Assembly: GCA_038106575.1 (NCBI GenBank) | Contig: JAYOED010000081.1 | Location: forward strand, 1 to 9,637 | Direction of reading: 5' to 3' | Length of the DNA: 9,637 nt | Origin: Ga0077527 sp038106575 | GTDB lineage: Bacteria > Pseudomonadota > Gammaproteobacteria > Burkholderiales > SG8-41 | Part shown: piece after piece, positions 1 to 7,201 of the stretch | Layout of the letters: each line of letters starts with the position of its first letter | Numbering within the stretch: the first letter of the stretch is position 1 | Made by a program: the position numbers and the translations under genes | Notes under the pieces: generated by a model | The model's input: only the letters and a program-made list of their open reading frames with translations | The model's database searches: none | What the model was told of the DNA's origin: nothing

Positions 1-1
1 C

Positions 2-607
2 TGTCGAGCCGTGGGCGCCGAGGATGCCGCATGGGGCCTGCATGACCTGATAAAACCATATGCGGCCGGCGACATGGTTACTGCCGCGCATCGTCGGATG
101 AAGCGCATAGATATCCTCGTCAACAATGCTGGCCTCCGGGCCCGCAAGGCTTTCGAGGATTTCACACAGGAAGATTTTGACCGCTTGGTTGCGGTTAATC
201 TGCGCACGCCGTTTTTCGCAAGCCAGGCCGTGGTTCCGATTATGCGCGAGCAGGGCGGTGGACATGTTGTCCACATTGCTAGTCAGCTCGGTATTGTGGC
301 ATCGCGCTATGGCGCAATCTACAATCTGACGAAAGCGGGGCTGATCCAGCTAACGCGTTCGATGGCGCTGGAGCTCTCCGCAGACGGCATACGCGTCAAC
401 GCCGTCTGTCCTGGACCGATATCAACCGAGGGCTTCATCGCCGGACGTAATCCCGGAGAACTGGAGCAGCGCGCGCGGGATGTGCCACTTGGGCGCTTTG
501 GCACTGCGGAAGAGGTTGCAGGCGCTGTTGCCTTCCTGGTGTCCGACGACGCGGCTTATGTCATCGGCCACGCACTGGTCATGGACGGCGGTTACATCGT
601 TCACTGA
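2..607 (+). CDS. SDR family NAD(P)-dependent oxidoreductase, 5' truncated by the window edge
   Basis: This is the C-terminal three quarters of a classical short-chain dehydrogenase/reductase, which oxidises or reduces alcohol/carbonyl groups with NAD(P)(H) in the cytoplasm. The frame is open to the left edge, so the Rossmann glycine motif (TGxxxGxG) lies outside the window. A GTG at 11 could act as a start, but a protein beginning there would lack cofactor binding. Counting from that GTG, visible marks are NNAG at 38-41, the active-site Asn at 63 (VNLR), the catalytic Ser at 91, YNLTK (Tyr104, Lys108), the PG motif after the last core strand at 134-135, and the usual C-terminal MDGG at 191-194. 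These resemble FabG-like 3-oxoacyl-ACP reductases and sugar or alcohol dehydrogenases; the substrate cannot be read from sequence. It converges on a second SDR 5 nt downstream, with no terminator seen between them. Confidence 0.9.
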   Translation, partial: CRAVGAEDAAWGLHDLIKPYAAGDMVTAAHRRMKRIDILVNNAGLRARKAFEDFTQEDFDRLVAVNLRTPFFASQAVVPIMREQGGGHVVHIASQLGIVASRYGAIYNLTKAGLIQLTRSMALELSADGIRVNAVCPGPISTEGFIAGRNPGELEQRARDVPLGRFGTAEEVAGAVAFLVSDDAAYVIGHALVMDGGYIVH

Positions 608-612
608 GCAGG

Positions 613-1344
613 TCAGCGATGAAGATCGCGACTGATGAATTCGCCGTTCAACGGAGCGGAATAGTCGCTAGCGAGGTGCACGACGATATTTGAAAAATCA
701 TCAGGCTGGTAAACATAGCCAGCAGCCAGCAGGCGCTTGACATCCTCTTCGCTCTTGCCCACTCGCCATAACGGCGTGTCGGTGGCGCCAGGCCCGAAAC
801 AGTTGATGCGTACTCCGGTATCCTTGAGTTCCAGTGAGACGGCGCGGGTGAAGCCGATGATGCCCGCTTTGGATGCCGAATAGGCCGAACCCTTGGGCTG
901 ACCGCGGATGCCAGTTCCTGAAGCAGTACTAAGAACCACGCCGCGCTTGCGCGGCAGCATGCGTCGGATAGCCGCACGCGATCCCAGATAGACGCTCTTC
1001 AAATTGAGGGTGATCACCGCATCCCACAGTTCTTCTTCCATATCTACCAAAGGGCAGCGCGGAAATATGCCGGCGATGTTAAGCAGCACGTCCAGGGGCC
1101 CTAGCTCGTTCTCAGTGCGATCGAACAGTGCATCAAATGCAGCTGCCTTGGTGACGTCTCCAGTAACAACGATGGCCTGCCCTCCGGCCTGGGTAATGGC
1201 ATCTGCCGTCTGTTGCGCGGCAGCCGCATCTATGTCGGATATAGCAATCCTTGCACCAGCTTTAGCCATAGCCACGCCATAACAGCGACCGAGACCGCCG
1301 CCACCGCCAGTCATGGCGACCACTTTCCCATCTAGTAATTTCAT
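613..1344 (-). CDS. SDR family NAD(P)-dependent oxidoreductase
   Basis: This is a complete 243-residue classical SDR, the normal length for the family, and presumably a cytosolic NAD(H)-dependent alcohol/ketone oxidoreductase. In order it shows the cofactor loop TGGGGGLG (12-19), an acidic residue at the end of the second strand (Asp37 in ISDID, which usually favours NAD over NADP), Asp63 near the adenine, NIAG (89-92, a variant of NNAG), active-site Asn114, catalytic Ser142, Tyr155 and Lys159 (YSASK), and a PG motif at 185-186. The C-terminus ends in LNGEFISRDLHR and lacks the common VDGG tail. The start is well supported: AGGGGGG lies about 6 nt upstream of the ATG. It points toward the other SDR, so the two are convergent and not one operon. 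The substrate is unknown; a role in steroid, terpenoid or aromatic side-chain catabolism would be a guess. Confidence 0.93.
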   Translation of the reverse strand: MKLLDGKVVAMTGGGGGLGRCYGVAMAKAGARIAISDIDAAAAQQTADAITQAGGQAIVVTGDVTKAAAFDALFDRTENELGPLDVLLNIAGIFPRCPLVDMEEELWDAVITLNLKSVYLGSRAAIRRMLPRKRGVVLSTASGTGIRGQPKGSAYSASKAGIIGFTRAVSLELKDTGVRINCFGPGATDTPLWRVGKSEEDVKRLLAAGYVYQPDDFSNIVVHLASDYSAPLNGEFISRDLHR

Positions 1345-1411
1345 GATTCCCCCCTGATAAATTCACTATTACCGAGAATAAGGGAAGGAGGAGCAATCTA
1401 CAATCCGTAAT

Positions 1412-1432
1412 TGCCTGAATCAGATACAGGCA
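1412..1432. repeat. Inverted repeat TGCCTG-N9-CAGGCA upstream of the second SDR
   Basis: These are perfect 6-bp arms around a 9-nt centre, which itself begins AATCAG. The centre of the repeat lies about 78 nt before the SDR start codon, a position suitable for a regulator operator. On the + strand it is followed by TTTT, so a weak terminator-type hairpin is the alternative. No regulator gene is visible nearby. Confidence 0.35.
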
Positions 1433-1551
1433 TTTTGCGGAAAACGCTGAAAAATTTAGCTACTAGAGCCGAACGGAAACTAAGAGCCTGACGATTAAAA
1501 GTTCAGGTTAAAGTCTTTCGTTAAATTTCACACGGGGCAAGGCAACATACC

Positions 1552-1569
1552 TCCTGGTAGTCCTGGTAA
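1552..1569 (+). repeat. Tandem 9-mer TCCTGGTAG TCCTGGTAA
   Basis: Two adjacent 9-nt units differ only in the last base. With only two copies it could arise by chance or by replication slippage. No function can be assigned. Confidence 0.4.
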
Positions 1570-1956
1570 AGTTTGCGTCGCACTATGGAGTATTTCCTCT
1601 CTAGATTACTCAGCCGGAGCCAGGTTCATGCTGTTCACAATCTGGCACGGATTTAGTTCTGGACAGGAATTCATCGCACTGCGTGGACTGGTAGCGGAGG
1701 CAATACAGCACCGTGAGGCCGCACAGTGCGCTGATTGGCTCCTGCGGCGATCAACCTACAACAACACGTCTTGGAGCAGGCGGCAACTATGCAGAAAAGT
1801 GCGTCAATGAACCTAGCACAAAAAACCATTCAGTCCTGTTTGCCGCCGACAATTTACGCCGCACGTTAAGCATCCACAATAAACAGTGCAGACTTTAATT
1901 CAAACTAGCACTAAAATTGTAGGTCACGTCGTACTACAAGAAAGTGGGAAAAAAAT

Positions 1957-2400
1957 ATGCTAATCCAATCAGTTTACACATCTGCTGCAATACAGCCGAT
2001 GCCAAAGTCAAAGCTTTACAAAATTCTTGTAGATTCAAGAGTGAGCAATAAGCTTGCTGATATCACTGGATTATTGGTTTATGTCGACGGAAATTTCTTA
2101 CAGGTTTTGGAGGGTGAGCAAGAGGTGGTTTATGCCCTTCTGGAAAAAATTTCCAAAGACCGTCGCCACACAGACGTAAAAATTGTCTACAAAACCACTA
2201 TTGAAAAGCGCACCTTTAATTCATGGCAAATGGCGTATGTAAGCCCAAGTCCTAGAGAGCTTGCGACTTGGGCTGGGTTGAAAAATACGACCACAATTGA
2301 ATCAACTTTTGAGACGCTCGAGAGGGAGCCAAACAGGTTTCCGTTGGTGCTTTCAAGGCTTTTGCTGAAAATACCGGAAAAGGATCTAGAATTGGATTGA
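1957..2400 (+). CDS. Short stand-alone BLUF-domain blue-light photoreceptor
   Basis: The protein has 147 residues, close to the roughly 150 of single-domain BLUF proteins such as PixD/Slr1694 and BlrB. BLUF domains bind FAD and report blue light by rearranging a Tyr/Gln hydrogen-bond network. All key positions are present: Tyr7 (QSVYTS), Asn31 in helix 1, ITGLL at 36-40, Gln49 in FLQVLEG (47-53), and Trp90/Met92 in FNSWQMAYV. They match PixD spacing offset by one residue. The last 50 residues would form the C-terminal cap helices; there is no fused EAL, GGDEF or cyclase domain, so output must go through a partner protein, none of which is apparent nearby. Upstream, AAGTGGGAA is only a poor ribosome binding site. 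Composition is about 40% GC in sampled lines, well below uvrB, which suggests a different history from the flanking genes. Confidence 0.93.
   Translation: MLIQSVYTSAAIQPMPKSKLYKILVDSRVSNKLADITGLLVYVDGNFLQVLEGEQEVVYALLEKISKDRRHTDVKIVYKTTIEKRTFNSWQMAYVSPSPRELATWAGLKNTTTIESTFETLEREPNRFPLVLSRLLLKIPEKDLELD
2242..2274. repeat. 10-bp-arm perfect inverted repeat inside the BLUF gene
   Basis: AGCCCAAGTC (2242-2251) and GACTTGGGCT (2265-2274) are perfect reverse complements around a 13-nt centre. They fall just after the BLUF core, in the linker to the C-terminal helices (codons about 96-106). The RNA could fold into a stable stem. There is no following U tract on either strand, so it is not a typical intrinsic terminator. 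Confidence 0.6.
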
Positions 2401-2618
2401 ACTGTTTCTTAACAATATCCTCAATCGATGGCAACGCAGTATTTTTCTTGTTTCTCGCAAGGTGAACTGGCAAACATACCTGGATGTATTCTTTTTCTAC
2501 TGAACCAACTGACAGCATGCCCACAGTTTCTGCACAATTGCTGACTTTCTTTCCATTTATTCAAGAAGTGAGGTAGTAGGAGAGAGATGAATAGGAGAAA
2601 AAGGGTCAGTAAAAATGC

Positions 2619-2635
2619 AAAAACCCCGCCGGGGT
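2619..2635 (-). terminator. Intrinsic terminator of tRNA-Asn
   Basis: Read on the - strand, ACCCC-GGC-GGGGT is a compact GC stem-loop followed directly by TTTTT, with a second T-run a few bases on. It begins about 35 nt beyond the CCA end of the tRNA, in the right orientation to end its precursor transcript. Confidence 0.85.
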
Positions 2636-2670
2636 GGCAGGGCTAAGTGCAAGACAGCTAACTAGAATTT

Positions 2671-2746
2671 TGGCTCCCCGACCTGGGCTCGAACCAGGGA
2701 CCTGCGGATTAACAGTCCGTCGCTCTACCGACTGAGCTATCGGGGA
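2671..2746 (-). tRNA. tRNA-Asn (anticodon GTT)
   Basis: This is a 76-nt tRNA with the CCA encoded (the + strand TGG at 2671-2673). Acceptor arms TCCCCGA and TCGGGGA pair over 7 bp with discriminator G. The D-arm contains AGCTCAGTCGGTAGAGC and the T-arm contains GGTTCGAGCC. The anticodon stem ACGGA/TCCGC encloses the loop CTGTTAA, giving anticodon GTT (plus-strand AAC at 2711-2713), which reads Asn codons. It is transcribed away from the AsmA-like remnant, with its own promoter (2790-2818) and terminator (2619-2635), so it appears to be a single-tRNA unit. tRNA genes are common integration sites, but I found no second copy of its 3' end in the window. Confidence 0.98.
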
Positions 2747-2789
2747 ATTGTAAAGCAATGCGCGATATTCCAACTGTGAAGAGTGCCGT

Positions 2790-2818
2790 ATTTTATCCGT
2801 GGTCAGGTGATGGGTCAA
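2790..2818 (-). promoter_or_regulatory. Sigma-70 promoter of tRNA-Asn
   Basis: On the - strand, TTGACC (-35, plus 2813-2818) and TAAAAT (-10, plus 2790-2795) are separated by exactly 17 nt. Each matches the consensus at 5 of 6 positions. Transcription would begin near 2783, giving a 5' leader of about 36 nt before the mature tRNA. Confidence 0.75.
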
Positions 2819-2842
2819 CGCAGGAATAGCGCTAAGAAGTAG

Positions 2843-3165
2843 ATAAAATTTACCGCTCTAATGAGTCTGATATTGATTGTTGCAGTGGCTATTATTCCCC
2901 TGTTTTTTCAATCGAAGATTATTGTCCTGAAATTGAAAATAAGTTCTCTGTAGCTTTGAAAGCAGAGGTTCGACTCAAAAGACTAAAGCTGGTCGGTGTA
3001 CCGCTACTCCATCTGACCTTAGCCGGCATCGAAGTCGGAAAGGGCGGGGATATACGTTTAGGGACAATAATTGTGACGCCTGACCTGGGTTCGCTGCTTT
3101 CCGATACCAAGTTCATCCGCAGCATCAACGTTGAGGGTATCACCCTTAACGTTGATGGGTATTGA
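2843..3165 (+). pseudogene. Broken N-terminal fragment of an AsmA-like protein
   Basis: Reading from 2843 gives a hydrophobic N-terminus (ATA codon, then KFTALMSLILIV...IIPLFF; first ATG at 2861), a typical single membrane anchor. At the T6 run 2903-2908 this frame goes wrong and stops at TAG 2951-2953. One base over, the text continues smoothly as SIEDYCPEIENKFSVALKAEV and on to a stop at 3163-3165. The joined product resembles the start of AsmA-like membrane proteins (anchor, SI-DY, then a segment like VGKGGDIRLGTIIVTPDL and LLS-TK-IRSI), which assist outer-membrane assembly or lipid transport. Only about 105 residues remain, far shorter than family members. AAGAAG sits just before the ATA, suggesting an original ATG there. 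A sequencing error could explain the frameshift but not the early end. The AsmA assignment is from memory of the family pattern. Confidence 0.6.
3127..3162 (+). repeat. Near-identical direct repeat at the 3' end of the AsmA-like remnant
   Basis: AACGTTGAGGGTAT (3127-3140) recurs as AACGTTGATGGGTAT (3148-3162), differing by one inserted T, and the stop codon follows the second copy. A short slippage duplication may have shifted the frame and created the premature end. Confidence 0.5.
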
Positions 3166-3236
3166 GCGGATCATCGTAATGGCTCAACTCTAGCCCGGCA
3201 AAAAATCGGCTGCCTTTGTGATACTGTGCGTTCGCA

Positions 3237-3286
3237 GAAATAGCGCCTGCGTGCCGCTATTTCAGCTGACATTGATACAGGTCAGC
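3237..3286. terminator. Hairpin cluster between the AsmA-like remnant and the aminotransferase
   Basis: GAAATAGCG (3237-3245) and CGCTATTTC (3255-3263) form a perfect 9-bp stem with a 9-nt loop, extended by GC/GC after an A-A mismatch. Right beside it, GCTGAC (3265-3270) pairs with GTCAGC (3281-3286) across the aminotransferase stop codon. The position at the 3' end of a convergent pair fits a bidirectional terminator. Neither strand has a strong U tract, so the function is inferred only from position. Confidence 0.45.
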
Positions 3287-4493
3287 GCAAAGCCAAAACC
3301 TTGGCGATGGCCTGCGCCGCGTAATCGATGTTTTTAGAATTGAGCGCCGCCACGCAGATGCGGCCACTGTCAATCGCGTAAATAGAATACTCTTCTCGTA
3401 GCCGCTGCACCTGTTCCTTAGTCAATCCGGAGTAGGAGAACATGCCGCGCTGCTTCACTATGAAGCTCAGGTCAAAGTCGGCATACAGCTCGCGGACTTT
3501 TTCCACCAGTTGCTTGCGCATAACCTTAATGCGTTCGCGCATTTGGCTAAGTTCCTGTTCCCACTGTTTGCGCAGCTCCGGTGTTGTCAGCACCAGCTCC
3601 ACCGCCTTTCCGCCCAATGTCGGCGGGCTGGAATAATTAGTACGGATGACACGCTTGAGCTGGCTTAGCGTTCGCACGGCTTCATCTTTGCTGCCAGTGA
3701 CGATGCTTAGCGCGCCCACGCGTTCGCCGTAGAGCGATAATGATTTTGAAAACGAACTGGAAACAAAGACGGCCGGGCATTCCGCTGTAAAGCGACGTAT
3801 GGTTGCCGCGTCTTCTTCCAAGCCGTCAGCAAACCCTTGATAAGCGATGTCGAGGAAGGGAACCAGTTTGCGTTTGTTTACGGCGACAATAACTTTTTCC
3901 CATTGATCGGCGCTCAGGTCGACTCCAGTGGGATTGTGACAGCAGGCATGCAGCAGTACGATCGCGCCAGCCGGCATCTGCTCCAGCGCCGACAGCATCG
4001 CGTCGAATTTCAGTCCGTTGGTTGCAGGATCGTAGTAGGGATAGGTTTTGACCGTGTAGCCGGCATATTCGAAGATTGCACGGTGGTTTTCCCAGCTCGG
4101 ATCACTGATGTATATCTCGGCACCGGGGTTGATGCGGCGCAGGAAATCACCGCCGACCTTGAGGCCACCGGTCCCGCCCAGCGTCTGAACGGTGACAATG
4201 CAACCTTCCTTGACTGCCGCATTGCTGTCACCGAACAGGGTTTCCTGAACGGCGCGGTCATAGGCGGCAATACCATCGATCGGCAGATAGTTGCGGGGCA
4301 GGGGTGCTTCCGCCAGCTTCTGCTCAGCGGTGCGCACGCATTGCAAGACTGGCACTTTGCCGTTGTCGTCAGTGTAAACACCGACGCCCAGATTTACTTT
4401 CTTGGGGTTTTGATCGGCGACATATGCTTCAGTGACGCCGAGAATCGGATCTTTAGGCGCAAGTTCAATTTTTTCCAGTACAGAAGAGCTCAT
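3282..4493 (-). CDS. tyrB: Class I aromatic-amino-acid/aspartate aminotransferase
   Basis: This is a 403-residue PLP enzyme of aminotransferase subfamily I, which moves the amino group between aspartate, tyrosine or phenylalanine and 2-oxoglutarate in the cytosol. By correspondence with E. coli AspC/TyrB, the PLP and substrate residues are visible: Trp134 stacking on PLP, HNPTG 186-190 (Asn187), Asp215 contacting the pyridine nitrogen, Tyr218, Schiff-base Lys250 in SSFSKSLSLYGER, Arg258 for the phosphate, Arg284 in IRTNYSSPP, and Arg378 binding the substrate carboxylate. NYSSPP is nearer TyrB than AspC (NYSNPP), hence the symbol, but family members are broad-specificity and aspC-like activity is possible. 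No strong ribosome binding site precedes the ATG. It is divergent from uvrB across 149 nt, with a likely -10 at 4532-4537. Confidence 0.92.
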   Translation of the reverse strand: MSSSVLEKIELAPKDPILGVTEAYVADQNPKKVNLGVGVYTDDNGKVPVLQCVRTAEQKLAEAPLPRNYLPIDGIAAYDRAVQETLFGDSNAAVKEGCIVTVQTLGGTGGLKVGGDFLRRINPGAEIYISDPSWENHRAIFEYAGYTVKTYPYYDPATNGLKFDAMLSALEQMPAGAIVLLHACCHNPTGVDLSADQWEKVIVAVNKRKLVPFLDIAYQGFADGLEEDAATIRRFTAECPAVFVSSSFSKSLSLYGERVGALSIVTGSKDEAVRTLSQLKRVIRTNYSSPPTLGGKAVELVLTTPELRKQWEQELSQMRERIKVMRKQLVEKVRELYADFDLSFIVKQRGMFSYSGLTKEQVQRLREEYSIYAIDSGRICVAALNSKNIDYAAQAIAKVLALR

Positions 4494-4531
4494 TGTCGAT
4501 GCGCCTGTGCGCGGTTTAGTCTAAAACTGCC

Positions 4532-4558
4532 ATTTTATCCGGATTTTTTGCACTGCAA
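4532..4558 (-). promoter_or_regulatory. Candidate promoter of the aminotransferase gene
   Basis: On the - strand, TAAAAT (plus 4532-4537) is a good -10. The best -35 is TTGCAG (plus 4553-4558) at a short 15-nt spacing. Transcription would begin near 4525, about 30 nt before the ATG. The -35 is weak, so only the -10 carries real weight. Confidence 0.4.
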
Positions 4559-4642
4559 CCAAAAAGCCAGCTCTTCACCGGCTGAGCGTTAAGTCGCCCC
4601 GGAACCAGAGAAGCGGTAAGATGACCGTTTTGCAATTTTCCG

Positions 4643-6659
<2,017 letters not shown>

Positions 6660-6667
<8 letters not shown>

Positions 6668-6697
6668 ATCAGACTCACCTCTGCTGAGTCGGCCTGA
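6660..6697 (+). repeat. Hairpin framed by a direct 8-mer repeat between uvrB and the phosphatase gene
   Basis: GACTCA (6672-6677) and TGAGTC (6685-6690) form a 6-bp stem with a 7-nt loop. CGGCCTGA occurs on each side, at 6660-6667 (where its TGA is the uvrB stop) and 6690-6697. There is no T-run, so termination is unlikely; it may be a processing or translation-coupling element, or a chance structure. Confidence 0.4.
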
Positions 6698-6703
6698 CGA
6701 GAA

Positions 6704-7201
6704 ATGACTGAAGCTGGAAATATCGGCGTGCTGTTTGTCTGCATGGGCAACATCTGCCGTTCACCGACTGCTGAGGGCGTATTCCGCAAACTGGTTGAAA
6801 TGGAACGGTTGTTCGGTGCAATCAGCATTGGCTCGGCAGGCACCCATGACTACCACATTGGTGAAGCGCCTGACGAGCGTGCGCAGCTTCATGCACGGAA
6901 ACGCGGCTATGACCTGAGTGCGATCCGTGCAAGGCAGATCAGAAAAACCGACTTTACCGAGTTTGATTACGTGCTGGCTATGGACAGGACAAACCTGTTG
7001 GCGATGCAGCGTAGCTGCCCGGAACGACATCTTGAGCGCGTGCAATTGTTTCTGTCATTCGCTGATGGCTTGAACGCAGAGGAAGTCCCGGATCCGTATT
7101 ACGGTGGGGAGAAGGGCTTCGAAACCGTGCTCGACATGGTGGAAAATGCCGCAGCCGGTCTGCTGCGTCATCTTCGTTCAACACATCTTAATTCAGCTTG
7201 A
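6704..7201 (+). CDS. Low-molecular-weight protein tyrosine phosphatase
   Basis: This is a 165-residue cytosolic phosphatase of the LMW-PTP/arsenate-reductase fold, the usual size or slightly long. The signature CX5RS loop lies at the N-terminus: Cys13 (nucleophile), Arg19 and Ser20 in VCMGNICRSPTAEG. The general acid is in DPYYGG, Asp130. SAGT (44-47) and LAMDRTN (91-97) are also family-typical. It would dephosphorylate phosphotyrosine on proteins such as exopolysaccharide kinases, but no capsule genes lie nearby, so its partner is unknown. Close spacing behind uvrB suggests one transcript. From memory, many Burkholderiales have iscR and iscS next; here that place is taken by an oppositely oriented Bug gene. 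Its 3' end overlaps the Bug gene tail-to-tail by 14 nt. Confidence 0.95.
   Translation: MTEAGNIGVLFVCMGNICRSPTAEGVFRKLVEMERLFGAISIGSAGTHDYHIGEAPDERAQLHARKRGYDLSAIRARQIRKTDFTEFDYVLAMDRTNLLAMQRSCPERHLERVQLFLSFADGLNAEEVPDPYYGGEKGFETVLDMVENAAAGLLRHLRSTHLNSA

Larger units (their letters stand above)
1345..1956. other. 612-nt stretch without a supportable gene
   Basis: The stretch lies between the divergent starts of the second SDR and the BLUF gene. Both strands carry only short open frames (for example 1628-1810 and 1713-1898 on +) with no recognisable motif and no clear ribosome binding site. It contains an inverted repeat (1412-1432), a tandem 9-mer (1552-1569), and weak promoter-like words such as TAAAAT (about 1911-1916) ahead of the BLUF gene without a convincing -35. 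It presumably holds the two divergent promoters. Its length and AT-richness also fit decayed former coding DNA, but I could not recognise a relic. Confidence 0.5.

Noticed and set aside
1628..1898. Two overlapping short frames (60 and 61 codons) in the gene-free stretch
   Set aside because: There is no recognisable motif and no clear ribosome binding site, and both are near the length expected by chance.
2252..2524. A 90-codon open frame on - covering the end of the BLUF gene
   Set aside because: Most of it is antisense to a well-supported gene. The remaining part (2401-2524) reads somewhat protein-like but matches no family I know and has only a GTG or internal ATG start.
2587..2646. A 19-residue small frame (MNRRKRVSK...) preceded by AGGAGAG
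   Set aside because: It has a good ribosome binding site, but it runs through the tRNA terminator hairpin on the opposite strand, and its basic composition simply follows the purine-rich sequence.
2671..2746. tRNA-Asn as the attachment site of an integrated element
   Set aside because: The AT-rich surroundings made this tempting, but no second copy of the tRNA 3' end, no integrase and no phage or plasmid gene is present in the window.
2606..2818. A 70-codon open frame on - containing IAQSVERRTVNPQVPGSSPG
   Set aside because: It is the translation of the tRNA-Asn gene, its promoter and its terminator; such phantom peptides are well known across tRNA genes.
3837..4592. A 251-codon open frame on + opposite the aminotransferase
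   Set aside because: It is antisense to a gene with a complete set of PLP-enzyme residues; the composition is that of a shadow frame.
4494..4642. LexA (SOS) box upstream of uvrB
   Set aside because: No CTGT-N8-ACAG or close variant is present; CTGT near 4505 lacks its partner half.
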